Origin: an uncultured Pseudomonadota bacterium
Lineage (GTDB): Bacteria > Pseudomonadota > Gammaproteobacteria > Steroidobacterales > Steroidobacteraceae
Length of the DNA: 51,814 bases
Assembly (NCBI GenBank): GCA_903908265.1
Contig: CAIVRI010000049.1
Span: forward strand, 1-51,814
Direction: 5' to 3'
The position numbers and the translations under genes were made by a program. The stretch's first letter is position 1; each line of letters starts with the position of its first letter. The notes under the pieces are model-generated. The model was not told the DNA's origin and made no database searches. It saw only the letters and a program-made list of their open reading frames with translations. This document shows, piece after piece, positions 22,808 to 32,195 of this stretch.

Positions 22808-24829
22808 TTAATGTCGCGGGGCCGTGTAAACCTGTTTGCCTTGGAACCAGGTCGACAGGACCTGCGTCTGGGCGATCTCATCGGCGCGGCCGGTCGCGGC
22901 CAACTGCACGGGATCCCGGTCGATGACGACAAAATCAGCTGACTTACCCACCTCGAGACTACCGGCGACCGCATCAATCCCCAACCAGCGGGCCCCATTG
23001 ATCGTGTACGCCGCCAGCACGTCCGCAATACCGATCGCCTGTCGGGCATTCAGCACCGGGCCTGCGGGCAGACGACGGGTCAGTGCCCGCGCCATATTCA
23101 CGAACGGACGTGGATCCCGCGTCTCGACAGGGGCATCGGATCCAGCCGCTAGAATGGCGCCGGCATCGCGTGTCGCGCGCACGGGATAGGTGTTTTCTTC
23201 GTAATAACTGCCCGGCACATGCAATGCCGCGTAGTCATTGCCTGACACCTTCTGTAAGAAAGGAATCACCGTCATGTCGTAGTCAGGATCAACGTCCGCC
23301 CATGCATAGGTGTAAGCAATAAACAGGTGATTGTGACCTAGGCGCGCAATATCATCGGGGTGGGCCAACTGAATATGCGCAAAGCCATCCCGAGTGGTTG
23401 CATTACCATCTGCGGCCCGCGCCGCTTCAATGGCATCAAGCCCCGTACGAACCGCACGGTCGCCGATCGCGTGGATGTGTAGATTAAAGCCCGCCAAGTG
23501 AAAGCGGCGCGAAAATTCTTTTATTACCTCGGCGTCGTGCTGCAACTGCCCGCGCGAAATTTTGCATTGCGCCGGATGAAAGCCGTGCTCCTGTGTGAAC
23601 TGCAACACCTGCGCATCCGTCGCAGCGACACTACGCGCGCGCTCGGCGACACAGTCGACACTCGCCGTATCGACATAACCCAAAACAGTCACCCGACCCT
23701 GCTCATCCCTACCGAAGCGCGGTTGCAACAACGGCTCTAGTACCGCGCCGTTGGGCAGGGTCGGCGGGTGGGCTAAGGGATCGCCCTCCAGAACGCCGTC
23801 AGCGAAGATCTTGACCGTATCGGCCCGCACGAGCGGACTATTGGCAAAGCGCGCGCGTATCGTTTGCGCCTTCGCCACCATCGCGTCGTAGTCGACCGCA
23901 CCACCCGCCACCCTGTAGCGTTCCGGATCATGAAACTGCGCTAAATTGGCGCGCATTGTCATCCGTCCGCTGTCGGCCAGCTTCTCCCAAAAACCCATGC
24001 CGTCTGGATTTGCCATGGCATCGGTGATGGCGGTAATACCGGCGCGATTGATGCGCCGCGCAACCTGCTCTGGGTGCGCCAGTACACGCGCGTACTCGGT
24101 GTACATCATGCTATTGGCGTTGATGGTATAGCGTGCGTCTTCATTCACCGCTCCGTTCAGCTCGCCGGTCGCATCCACACCAACCAACGCACGGTAGTCT
24201 GCAAAATCCGTTGCCAGCGTCTGCTTCGACAGCCCGACGATCTGCCCCGTATTATTTTTCGCGTGCGTGAGGCCTAGGCTATTGAACGCGCTGTGATGCC
24301 CATCGTTGCCGAGCAACTGCACTTCCCGATCCTTGGCGGCCAGATCCAAGGCCGCCCGCAGCGATGGATGCTGCTCATCCGGCTGATTGCCAGCGACATA
24401 GTTCCATTGATGAACTAAAAGGCGGCCGCCGACCGGCACCGTATAACGTTTCAGACACGCACGCACAAAGTCAGTCAGCTGCCGCAGGCTCAACGGGCGG
24501 CTGTCGAGATCGCAAACCGGCAGGTCCACAATGTCTAGCGGATGCATATGGGCGTCGACCAGTCCCGGGAGGACGGAGCGGCCCTGCAGTTGTACAACCC
24601 GCGTCGACTGGCCTATTGATACTCGCGCCCCCGCGTCGTCGCCGACATAAGTCAAGCGGCCATCGCGGATCACCAAAGCGGAGGCATTGCGGCCCGCCCC
24701 AGTCCATATGTTGCCGCCAAGCAACACCAAATCAGCGCCCGTGCCCAGGTCACTGCCGGCAAAAGCCGAACTGAAAAACCCAACTGCCAAGCAGTAGAGC
24801 AGAATTTTTGCGCGTGATTCGCCTAGCAT
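22808..24829 (-). CDS. Exported amidohydrolase family 3 (YtcJ-like) protein
   Basis: 673 residues from the ATG at 24829, chosen because AGGAG lies eight bases upstream and the product then begins with a signal peptide ('MLGESRAKILLYCLAVGFFS', cleavage near 'AFAG'). The amidohydrolase fold is clear: 'LVLLGGNIWTG', 'LPGLVDAHMHPLD' with His94/His96, 'HIHAIGDRAVRTGLDAIE', and 'AAGSDAPVETRDPRPFVNMARAL' region near the C-terminus, then 'LEVGKSADFVVIDRDP'. Family members hydrolyse N-acyl or formyl groups and exoenzyme-like carbamoyl bonds of amines; substrates are rarely known. It is divergent from a TonB receptor, which may bring its substrate to the periplasm. Confidence 0.88.
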   Translation of the reverse strand: MLGESRAKILLYCLAVGFFSSAFAGSDLGTGADLVLLGGNIWTGAGRNASALVIRDGRLTYVGDDAGARVSIGQSTRVVQLQGRSVLPGLVDAHMHPLDIVDLPVCDLDSRPLSLRQLTDFVRACLKRYTVPVGGRLLVHQWNYVAGNQPDEQHPSLRAALDLAAKDREVQLLGNDGHHSAFNSLGLTHAKNNTGQIVGLSKQTLATDFADYRALVGVDATGELNGAVNEDARYTINANSMMYTEYARVLAHPEQVARRINRAGITAITDAMANPDGMGFWEKLADSGRMTMRANLAQFHDPERYRVAGGAVDYDAMVAKAQTIRARFANSPLVRADTVKIFADGVLEGDPLAHPPTLPNGAVLEPLLQPRFGRDEQGRVTVLGYVDTASVDCVAERARSVAATDAQVLQFTQEHGFHPAQCKISRGQLQHDAEVIKEFSRRFHLAGFNLHIHAIGDRAVRTGLDAIEAARAADGNATTRDGFAHIQLAHPDDIARLGHNHLFIAYTYAWADVDPDYDMTVIPFLQKVSGNDYAALHVPGSYYEENTYPVRATRDAGAILAAGSDAPVETRDPRPFVNMARALTRRLPAGPVLNARQAIGIADVLAAYTINGARWLGIDAVAGSLEVGKSADFVVIDRDPVQLAATGRADEIAQTQVLSTWFQGKQVYTAPRH

Positions 24830-25038
24830 GACCCTCTCCTCAGTGTGCACCCAGCGGACGATTCTGACCGGTCGCTGGCAACTCTCCTAGTGCTAGGTGC
24901 GAAAACCCGACAGTTGCGGTAACCTTCCCGCACCGCAGACAGCGGTCGAGGCAAAGCGCGCCCACAGCGCCGCCCCGAGGGGGAAAATATGCGAACCATC
25001 TTTTAACGGCAATCCCGCCATCGCCCCGAGGAGTTCTG
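24830..25038. promoter_or_regulatory. Divergent control region of amidohydrolase and TonB receptor
   Basis: About 209 bases. A ten-base string GGGAAAATAT (24981-24990) is identical to the left half and centre of the palindrome at 6331-6340, which also lies beside a TonB receptor and an amide hydrolase, but here the right half is not conserved (GCGAACC follows). GAGGAG (25028-25033) is the receptor gene's ribosome-binding site. Promoter boxes cannot be assigned confidently. Confidence 0.35.
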
Positions 25039-27423
25039 ATGACTCACCTCATCCTGCGCACGACTATTGCCACACTACTTGCCGCCGCTGTAGCCCCGGC
25101 TTACGCCACAGAAACCGTGAAAACCGCGTCGGCCGGACTGGATGATGTCGTCGTCACCGCAACGCGTCGTGAAGAGCGACTGATGGACATTCCAATGAGC
25201 GTACAAGCGTTCAGTCAGGAAAAGCTCGATGCGCAAGGCCTCAAGAACGTAGACGATCTGTCGCGGGCCTCGCCGGGCGTCACATTCCTCCGTAACGGCA
25301 GCGGTTCGGCGGGTAACTATAACGACGAGGGCTCGGACATCTCGATCCGTGGCATCGACTCCTCGGCAGGCGCCTCGACCACCGGCATTTATCTCGACGA
25401 GACGCCCATCCAAGGCCGTCACCTGAACTTCGGCACGCTCAATGCCTTTCCGGCACTGTTCGACCTAGAACGCGTCGAAGTTCTAAAGGGTCCTCAAGGC
25501 ACCCTGTTTGGCTCGGGCTCAGAGGGCGGCGCCATTCGCTTCATTACGCCAGAACCCAACTTGCATGAATTCCAAGGCTACGCACGTGCCGAGTACGGTG
25601 CGATGGAGAAAGGCGGCACCAACTACGCAGCGGGCATTGCGGTCGGCGGCCCTATCATTGATGGCAAACTCGGCTTTCGCATCAGCGCCTCTGTTCGCGA
25701 GGATGGCGGTTGGGTCAACCGGGTCGCCTACACCGCGCCGCCCAGTTCGGCGGGCCCGAACGGTGAGGTGATCTACAGCGGCGCGCCGACCGTCGATCAT
25801 GTGGTGGAAAAAAATGCCAACTGGCACGACACCCAGACTTTCCGCCTAGCCCTCAAGTGGCAGCCCACCGACAATCTGAGCATCTCACCATCGATCTTCG
25901 TGCAGACGATGCACATCAACGATACGGGCGCGTACTGGCAGAACATCTCCAAGCCTTCGGATTCGGTGTACAACAACGGCAATGCACAGCGCAATCCGAG
26001 CACCGATCCGTTCTGGGTTGCGAGCCTTAAGATCAATCAGCATACCGACCGCATTGATTTTGTCTCCAACACTTCGTATTACTCGCGCTCGCAGCACTCG
26101 GTTTCGGACTACACGCAGTGGTATAATACCGTGTTCCTCTGGGACCAGTACAACCAAAGTCCCAACTCTGCTCCGTTCACCGACGTGCAGAAGAATTTCA
26201 ACCAAGAATTCCGCGCCTCTTCGACCGACCCGAATGCCACACTGCAGTGGAACGTCGGCGCGTACTACACGCACAGCTACGAAAACTCGACGGAGTACGT
26301 CATCTCCGAAATCGGCGGGGCTGGTCTTGCCAACAACTATGTGTACTTGCAACCGGAGTTCAGCATGCTCGACGAGCAGTACGCCCTGTTCGGCGAGGTA
26401 AACTGGAAGCTGACGGACACCCTGAAGTTGACGGCCGGACTGCGCTACTCGCATATGCAATATTCGGGTCTGGTGAACGAAACCGAGCAAGGGAGTTTCG
26501 CTCCCGCCGGTTCAGTGAACGGCGTCTTCTCCGTCATCACGCCCGCGGCCGGCACGGCCAAACCGGTGACCCCGCGCGTCGTGCTCAACTATCAGCCGGA
26601 TCATGACACGTTGTACTATGCCAGCGCCGCAAAGGGCTTCCGCCCCGGCGGCATCAACTCGCAACTACCGCAGAATTGCTACCCGCAAGGCATTGATGCC
26701 GCGAGCGCGGCCAAGCCCTTCGACGCCGACTCCTTGTGGCAATACGAGGTCGGCACCAAGACCGCTGCGCTGGACCATCACCTGACCGTGAGTGGCGCGG
26801 TGTATTACATCAAGTGGAAGAACATTCAGCAGTTTGTTTACCTCGCGTGCGGCCTTGGCTTTAACTACAACCTCGGCCAACTGACCGGTAAGGGCGCGGA
26901 ACTGGAGTTATCTTGGAAGGCCAGCGACAACCTCACCCTCGGCTTCAATGCGGCCTACACAGACGCAAAGTATGAATCCGCGATTGTGCTTGGCAATGCG
27001 AGCCCACCCGACCAACTCGTTGCTGCCGGCAACCATCTCCCTACCTCCCCATGGAACGTGCAGTTGACCGGCGAATACACGTGGAAGGACGTCGCCAAGA
27101 AGCCCTACTTGCGCGTCGACTACCAGTACACCACCGCACAAACCGATCTGGTGCCGTATCAGGATCCGGCAAATATCCCGAACGCGGATCCCACCCTCCC
27201 GGGCTTGCCGAAGATCACCATGCTCAACCTGCGTGCGGGTGTGCGTTTCGCCGGTTATGACATCTCCGCGTTCATCTCCAATGCAACAAACTTCCACACC
27301 CCGATGTTTGTATCGCGCGACTTCAACGGCACAAACTACGGTCTTGCCAACTTTGATACAAACTACTTTGCTCGCGGCCTCGCCCCGCGCACCATCGGTG
27401 CGTCGGTCGCGTACCGGTTCTAA
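25039..27423 (+). CDS. TonB-dependent outer-membrane receptor
   Basis: 794 residues with GAGGAG six bases before the ATG. Signal peptide to about 'AYA-T' (23), then a TonB-box-like 'LDDVVVTATRREERL' (34-48), the plug with 'DISIRGIDSSAGASTTGIYLDE' features and 'LERVEVLKGPQGTLFGSGSEGG', and the barrel ending 'GASVAYRF' with terminal Phe. It differs clearly from the receptor at 3369-5852, so they are not recent copies. The divergent exported amidohydrolase and the downstream HDAC-like gene suggest an N-acylated amine or amino-acid derivative as ligand. The stop is five bases before a hairpin that abuts the next gene. Confidence 0.94.
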   Translation: MTHLILRTTIATLLAAAVAPAYATETVKTASAGLDDVVVTATRREERLMDIPMSVQAFSQEKLDAQGLKNVDDLSRASPGVTFLRNGSGSAGNYNDEGSDISIRGIDSSAGASTTGIYLDETPIQGRHLNFGTLNAFPALFDLERVEVLKGPQGTLFGSGSEGGAIRFITPEPNLHEFQGYARAEYGAMEKGGTNYAAGIAVGGPIIDGKLGFRISASVREDGGWVNRVAYTAPPSSAGPNGEVIYSGAPTVDHVVEKNANWHDTQTFRLALKWQPTDNLSISPSIFVQTMHINDTGAYWQNISKPSDSVYNNGNAQRNPSTDPFWVASLKINQHTDRIDFVSNTSYYSRSQHSVSDYTQWYNTVFLWDQYNQSPNSAPFTDVQKNFNQEFRASSTDPNATLQWNVGAYYTHSYENSTEYVISEIGGAGLANNYVYLQPEFSMLDEQYALFGEVNWKLTDTLKLTAGLRYSHMQYSGLVNETEQGSFAPAGSVNGVFSVITPAAGTAKPVTPRVVLNYQPDHDTLYYASAAKGFRPGGINSQLPQNCYPQGIDAASAAKPFDADSLWQYEVGTKTAALDHHLTVSGAVYYIKWKNIQQFVYLACGLGFNYNLGQLTGKGAELELSWKASDNLTLGFNAAYTDAKYESAIVLGNASPPDQLVAAGNHLPTSPWNVQLTGEYTWKDVAKKPYLRVDYQYTTAQTDLVPYQDPANIPNADPTLPGLPKITMLNLRAGVRFAGYDISAFISNATNFHTPMFVSRDFNGTNYGLANFDTNYFARGLAPRTIGASVAYRF

Positions 27424-27428
27424 GGCAC

Positions 27429-27466
27429 AGAGCCCCGACGCGCTGACCCGCGCCGGGGCTCTCTCT
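27429..27466 (+). terminator. GC-rich hairpin between TonB receptor and HDAC-like gene
   Basis: A 14-bp stem with one mismatch (27429-27442 with 27449-27462; AGAGCCCCG and CGCG arms; 6-base loop). It is followed by CTCTAAATG, so the T-tract is weak and the ATG of the next gene comes only seven bases after the stem. It may be a poor terminator, or an element that limits both read-through and ribosome access for the next gene. Confidence 0.6.
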
Positions 27467-27468
27467 AA

Positions 27469-28584
27469 ATGACACGCACAACTGGGCTGGTCTGTCACGA
27501 GCGCTACTTCTGGCATGACGCCGGCAGTGGCGCCGGCTTCTCTGATATCAATCCCTACGCACAACCGGACCGACACCCCGAGTCGCCGGATTCCAAGCGG
27601 CGGTTTTTGGCGCTACTCGAAGTGAGTGGACTCGCGGCGCACCTGATGCGTATCCCGCCGCGACTGGCGTCGCCATCGGAGCTGGAGTACTTCCATACAG
27701 CCCGCTATATCCAGCAAGTCGCCGCCGTATCAGCTGCCGGCGGCGGCGCCATCGGCGATAGCGCGACCATCGGTCCGGGTAGCTACGATATCGCCCGGCT
27801 TTCGACCGGCGGTTGCATCGCTGCCGTGGATGCCATCATCGGTGGCCAGGTGCGCAATGCCTATGCGTTGGTCCGACCACCCGGGCATCATGCAGAAGCC
27901 GACCAGGGCCGTGGTTATTGCGTGTTCAGCAATGCCGTCGTCGCTATTCGCCACGCGCAGCGTGTGTTGGGCATCGGCCGTGTGGCGGTGGTTGATTGGG
28001 ATGTGCACCACGGCAACGGGACCGAGACGGCTTTTCTCGAGGACCCATCGGTACTCACGATCTCGATTCATCAGGATCGACTGTACCCGGTTGATCGCGG
28101 CCAGCTAACCGAGATTGGGCATGGCGCTGGTGAGCACACCAATCTGAATATTCCGCTACCCGCCGGCAGCGGGCACGGCGCGTATCTGGCGACTTTTGAG
28201 CAGGTTGTGATGCCCGCGTTACGTCGCTATCGCCCGGAACTCATTGTGATCGCGTCGGGGCTCGATGCCAGCGCCATGGACCCTCTGGGTCGCATGATGT
28301 GCACCAGCGCCACGTATCGGGAGATGACCCAAAGACTGATGACCGTGGCAGATGAAGTCTGCGCGGGCCGCGTTCTGGCGACCCACGAGGGCGGCTACTC
28401 CAACGCCTACGTCCCCTTCTGCGGCTTAGCCGTGATGGAGGCCCTCTCCGGCATCATGAGTGAAGCGACCGACCCTTATTTGCATGAACTGATGAGCATG
28501 GCCGGACACGCCCTGCTCCCGCACCAGCAGGCGGTCATCGATGCCGCCGCGCAACTGCTCACTGCGATTCCGGCAGGACGCTGA
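27469..28584 (+). CDS. Class II histone-deacetylase-like amidohydrolase (acetylpolyamine deacetylase type)
   Basis: 371 residues. The arginase/deacetylase fold is complete: 'RPPGHHAE' with general bases His140/His141, 'DWDVHHGNGT' with zinc ligands Asp178 and His180, 'SGLDASAMDP' with the third ligand Asp266, and 'THEGGYSNAY' near the C-terminus with the transition-state Tyr. There is no signal peptide, so it acts in the cytoplasm. Bacterial relatives remove acetyl or other acyl groups from polyamines and related amines. No Shine-Dalgarno sequence is visible: the hairpin ends seven bases before the ATG, so translation may depend on upstream ribosomes. The end is 14 bases from the convergent APC permease stop, and the permease could import its substrate. 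Confidence 0.9.
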   Translation: MTRTTGLVCHERYFWHDAGSGAGFSDINPYAQPDRHPESPDSKRRFLALLEVSGLAAHLMRIPPRLASPSELEYFHTARYIQQVAAVSAAGGGAIGDSATIGPGSYDIARLSTGGCIAAVDAIIGGQVRNAYALVRPPGHHAEADQGRGYCVFSNAVVAIRHAQRVLGIGRVAVVDWDVHHGNGTETAFLEDPSVLTISIHQDRLYPVDRGQLTEIGHGAGEHTNLNIPLPAGSGHGAYLATFEQVVMPALRRYRPELIVIASGLDASAMDPLGRMMCTSATYREMTQRLMTVADEVCAGRVLATHEGGYSNAYVPFCGLAVMEALSGIMSEATDPYLHELMSMAGHALLPHQQAVIDAAAQLLTAIPAGR

Positions 28585-28598
28585 AACATCGGCGCAAT

Positions 28599-29921
28599 TT
28601 ACAATGCAGCGCTGATCTCGTTGCGTCGCAAGTGATGTAGCACGCCACCCCAGACAAGGCCGACGACCAACCAGGCGAGGCCGAGTTTGATAGCGAGGCC
28701 CGCCATCCCGCTGAACACGCCGAGCACCACAATGATGCCAAGGAGGGGTGAGAGCCAGTGGGCGAACCAACGGCGTGATCGCTCGATGATGCCAAAGCGC
28801 ACCAGCACCGAAATGTGCAGCAACAGGAAGCCGGATAGGGCGCCAAAATTCACCGTGGTGGCCAGATCATCGAGCCGATTGCGCATCAAAATGGCCACGA
28901 TCAGCGAAATAACTGCCGTCACCAACATCCCAACGTACGGGGTGTGGTATGTCGGGTGCACTTTTGCCAACACGTGGGGCAACTGCCGATCGCGCCCCAT
29001 CGCGTAGAGCACGCGGGCCACACCCACCTGCATTGGCAGGGCATTGGAAAAACCGATCAACGTGGCATAACCCCATGCCAAGGCGACGGAAGCCCACGCA
29101 CCAATTGACACAGCCGTCATCTCATAGGCTGCCGCGGAGGCATCCTGAATGGTCAAGCCCCGCATCAAATTGCCCAGCACCCAGGCGACCCCCACGAAGA
29201 AGGTGGCAGAGATGAATAGGACGCCCATGATCGCGCGACCGACCAGACGCCGATCACCGCCCTTCACTTCTTCGGACAACGTCGAGATCGCATCAAAGCC
29301 GAGGAAGGAATTGATACAAATCGAGGTCGCTGCGAGAACGGCGCTAAGTTGAAACGCCTTGGCATCGTAAAACGGCGCCAGCGTGAGCCCGCCGGCACCC
29401 TTGCCGTGCAGCAATGCCCACACACCCAATCCGAGCAGCGCAAGCAGCATGATGACTTGAAAGCCCACAGCGATAAAGTTCGCGCGGGTGGTCACGCGGA
29501 CCCCAAACCAATTCACCCCCAACGTAAAGGCCACCATCAGAACGATCCATACCGATCGCTCAACCGAGGGAATCAATACCCCCAAGGCCACACCAATGAG
29601 CACGTATACGAGCGCGGGAATCAGCAAGTAATCCAACAGAATCATCCAGCCGGCGACAAAGCCTACGAAACGGCCCAACGCGAAGCGTGCAAATCCGTAC
29701 ACCGAGCCAGCAGTCGGCACCGAGTCACTCATCAATGCATAACTTTGTGCGGTGAAGTACATGCAAACAGCGCCTAGCAGGTAGGCCAGCGCAATCAGTC
29801 CATGCGCCGCATCGTAGACAAAGCCCAAAGTCGACAAGGGCGCGATCGGTGCAATGTACGCCAGCCCATACATGACCAAATCCCAATAGCCGAGGGTCCG
29901 TCGCAACGCTGGGTTTTTCAT
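28599..29921 (-). CDS. APC-superfamily amino acid/amine permease
   Basis: 440 residues from the ATG at 29921; the upstream 51 codons of open frame run into the neighbouring gene's end and are not membrane-like. The start 'ALRRTLGYWDLVMYGLAYIAPIAPL' region gives the conserved unwound TM1 typical of APC transporters, and twelve hydrophobic segments follow, including 'FLGFDAISTLSEEV' (TM6 loop). The family imports amino acids or polyamines by proton symport. It follows the amidase gene by 13 bases and probably forms an operon with it and the PNPOx-fold gene. Substrate not predictable beyond an amine or amino acid. Confidence 0.9.
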   Translation of the reverse strand: MKNPALRRTLGYWDLVMYGLAYIAPIAPLSTLGFVYDAAHGLIALAYLLGAVCMYFTAQSYALMSDSVPTAGSVYGFARFALGRFVGFVAGWMILLDYLLIPALVYVLIGVALGVLIPSVERSVWIVLMVAFTLGVNWFGVRVTTRANFIAVGFQVIMLLALLGLGVWALLHGKGAGGLTLAPFYDAKAFQLSAVLAATSICINSFLGFDAISTLSEEVKGGDRRLVGRAIMGVLFISATFFVGVAWVLGNLMRGLTIQDASAAAYEMTAVSIGAWASVALAWGYATLIGFSNALPMQVGVARVLYAMGRDRQLPHVLAKVHPTYHTPYVGMLVTAVISLIVAILMRNRLDDLATTVNFGALSGFLLLHISVLVRFGIIERSRRWFAHWLSPLLGIIVVLGVFSGMAGLAIKLGLAWLVVGLVWGGVLHHLRRNEISAAL

Positions 29922-29934
29922 GGCACTCACGGCT

Positions 29935-31368
29935 TCATCCCAGTTCCGGTAACGACGGGAAGGTGTTTCGGTACAACTCCACCGTACCCATTCGCGCGTA
30001 GTGATGACCCACCCGGAAGACGTCCTCATCACAGAACGGCGCACCGACAATCTGCATACTGGTGGGCACACCATTGGCCGCCAAACCGGTCGGCACCGCT
30101 AGCGCTGGTGTGCGACTGAGGAGATTGAACGGCGTCGTCCAAACCCAACCGAGGTAGCTGTCGACAGAATGCCCTGCGATCGACCACTCGCGGACTTCCG
30201 ATATCTCAAGATCGGCCGGCAGATCAGAGCACAACAGGGTTGGGCACAACAATGCCGTCATGCCGCGCTGCCAGAGTTTCGCCACCATCTCGTGGTGCAT
30301 CTCCGAAGCCAGTATGGCCGCGCCCATGATGGCGTTGCGACGACCGCAGTAACGATCCATCAGCCAACGCAGATAGGGCGTCGCCCTCGCCTTCTGAGCC
30401 GCAGAAAATCCTTCCAAGTATTCCGCAAAATACAGGCCGAAGATGGCTTCAATGAGCACGTCACTGATACGCCCAACATCCCAATCGAGCGTCACTTCCT
30501 CAACGATGGCGCCGGCCTGCTCGAGTGCCGCTGCAGCTGCCCGCAAGTTACGTTCGTTGTCCGGACAGATGATGCCGTTTTTTGGCAACGCCAACGCGAG
30601 CCGCACGCCCCCGAGTCCCGGCGGATCATCAGGCAGCGGACTGGCCGGCATGCCGCTGTAACTGGCGGGGTGCGGTCCTTGCATGACGTTCTGCATCAGG
30701 CGCAGATCATCGAAGCTACGCGCCAAGGGGCCTTCCACCGCAAAAGCAAAAAGCTCCTCATGCGGCGTGCTCGCCAGACGGCCAAATGGCGGCTTGTAGC
30801 CATAGACGCCGTTCAAGGCAGACGGGATACGCGTCGACCCCGCCATATCGCTACCGGTGGCTAACGGCGCCAATCCAGCTGCCAGCACTGCGCCGGATCC
30901 GCCACTGGACCCCCCCGGCGTAATGGCCCGGTTCCACGGATTGCGCGACACCCCATAGCGCTCCGACAGCGTCTGTCCGATCACGCAGAACTCCGGCACC
31001 GTCGTCTGCAAGTGCAGGATCGCGCCTGCATCCAACAACCGATCCACGATGGGATGGTTTGCCGTGGGTAGTTCGTCATGCAGGTGCGAGCCAATCGTAC
31101 GCGGCCAACCGGCCACTGCCGTTTCTTCCTTGATCGCCACCGGCACCCCTTCTAGGGCCCGTGCAGTTCCTGCCCGGTAGCGCGTTGCGGCAACCTGCGC
31201 TTTTGCCAGTGCACCATCGGCGTCAATCAACGTGGTTGCGTTGAGGCTGACTTGCAGTTTGGACGCTCGCGCAAGCAAGGTCGCGGTGACCTCAACGGGT
31301 GAGAGGCGACCATCGCGATAGGCCGCAATCAAATCCGTCGCGCTCAGGTAGGCAATCTCATGGCTCAT
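29935..31368 (-). CDS. Cytoplasmic amidase (amidase signature family)
   Basis: 477 residues from the ATG at 31368, which overlaps the previous stop as ATGA. The catalytic triad is present: Lys80 in 'VPVAIKEE', cis-Ser154 in 'PGGSSGGSGA' and Ser178 in 'GSDMAGSTR'. There is no export signal. The last position of the usual 'GGS' around the nucleophile is 'AGS' here, a tolerated variant. The family hydrolyses a range of carboxylic amides. Lying between an APC permease and a PNPOx-fold protein, it may break down an imported amide; a GatA role is unlikely without gatB and gatC. It shares little beyond the signature with the Tat-exported amidase at 6423-8210. Confidence 0.92.
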   Translation of the reverse strand: MSHEIAYLSATDLIAAYRDGRLSPVEVTATLLARASKLQVSLNATTLIDADGALAKAQVAATRYRAGTARALEGVPVAIKEETAVAGWPRTIGSHLHDELPTANHPIVDRLLDAGAILHLQTTVPEFCVIGQTLSERYGVSRNPWNRAITPGGSSGGSGAVLAAGLAPLATGSDMAGSTRIPSALNGVYGYKPPFGRLASTPHEELFAFAVEGPLARSFDDLRLMQNVMQGPHPASYSGMPASPLPDDPPGLGGVRLALALPKNGIICPDNERNLRAAAAALEQAGAIVEEVTLDWDVGRISDVLIEAIFGLYFAEYLEGFSAAQKARATPYLRWLMDRYCGRRNAIMGAAILASEMHHEMVAKLWQRGMTALLCPTLLCSDLPADLEISEVREWSIAGHSVDSYLGWVWTTPFNLLSRTPALAVPTGLAANGVPTSMQIVGAPFCDEDVFRVGHHYARMGTVELYRNTFPSLPELG

Positions 31369-32054
31369 GTGGGGACTTTCCGAGCTTTGCCACGCGTTCG
31401 TAGTCGCGGGATGGAAGGTTTGGCAGCATCGGCGGGCACACCGGCATCCACGACCAGACGCCCAACCCGTTCCGTCACCGGGACAACCCCAGCCCAGACT
31501 GGCCAAGCAAGATCCTTGTCTGGATCCTCCGGCCCGCCATCACGAATCTTGGCCGAGGCTTCGGTCAAGCCGATCGAGTAAATCGCAGTCGCGCCCAGTT
31601 CCCGTTTGTTGACCGGACGCAGCGCATCCCAACGACCCGGAAACCAGTGATCCATAAACGCCTTGAGGACGCGCGTCTTCTCGACGGCCTCCTCGACCGG
31701 CTCCGGGCGCCCGAAACACAGCACCGAACGGTAGTTGGCCGTGTGATTGAACGCAGATCGCGCCAGCACCCACCCATCAAATACCATCGCAGTCAGACAC
31801 ACCTCGGCAGGCTCGGCGTGGCTCTTGAGCATTCGGCTCGCGACACTACCGTGCCAATACACCCGCTCACCGATCCGCCAGTGCAGCGTTGGCGTGGCGA
31901 CCGGGCGTTGACCAATGACATGCGCCACCGTGGCATAGGTCGCGGCATCCAGCACGGCATGGATGGCTGCACGGTCATACACGCCGCGGTCTGCCAACCG
32001 GCGGACGCGTGTGAAGGCGCTCGGGGCACGAGCCCCACTCCGACGCTCAGTCAT
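31365..32054 (-). CDS. Pyridoxamine-5'-phosphate-oxidase-like flavin-binding protein
   Basis: 229 residues. The segment 'ATVAHVIGQRPVATPTLHWRIGERVYWHGS' (about 41-70, given in parts: 'VATPTLHW', 'VYWHGS') and 'EVCLTAMVFDGWVLARSAFNHTANYRSV' region match the split-barrel of the PNPOx/NimA-type flavin-nucleotide-binding proteins, followed by 'FMDHWFPGRWD'. Such proteins bind FMN, F420 or haem and reduce small substrates; many have unknown roles. Likely first gene of the operon with amidase and APC permease, since it is coupled to the amidase by ATGA. The C-terminal 40 residues are Arg/Lys-rich. Confidence 0.85.
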   Translation of the reverse strand: MTERRSGARAPSAFTRVRRLADRGVYDRAAIHAVLDAATYATVAHVIGQRPVATPTLHWRIGERVYWHGSVASRMLKSHAEPAEVCLTAMVFDGWVLARSAFNHTANYRSVLCFGRPEPVEEAVEKTRVLKAFMDHWFPGRWDALRPVNKRELGATAIYSIGLTEASAKIRDGGPEDPDKDLAWPVWAGVVPVTERVGRLVVDAGVPADAAKPSIPRLRTRGKARKVPT

Positions 32055-32195
32055 TGCGATCCCTAGCGAGAGAAAAAGAAGCAGCCCCGAGTATGCCGAC
32101 TATGGGTAGCGAAATCTCAACCCCGGACAAGCAGACCGGTGCACGATACCGTATAGCGGAAACGCCGCCAGCGGCGCCGGTCAACAGCCAATACG

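Noticed and set aside
26908-27576. 222-codon minus-strand ORF opposite the second TonB receptor
   Set aside because: It covers the conserved barrel end of the receptor and the intergenic hairpin, and has no family features.
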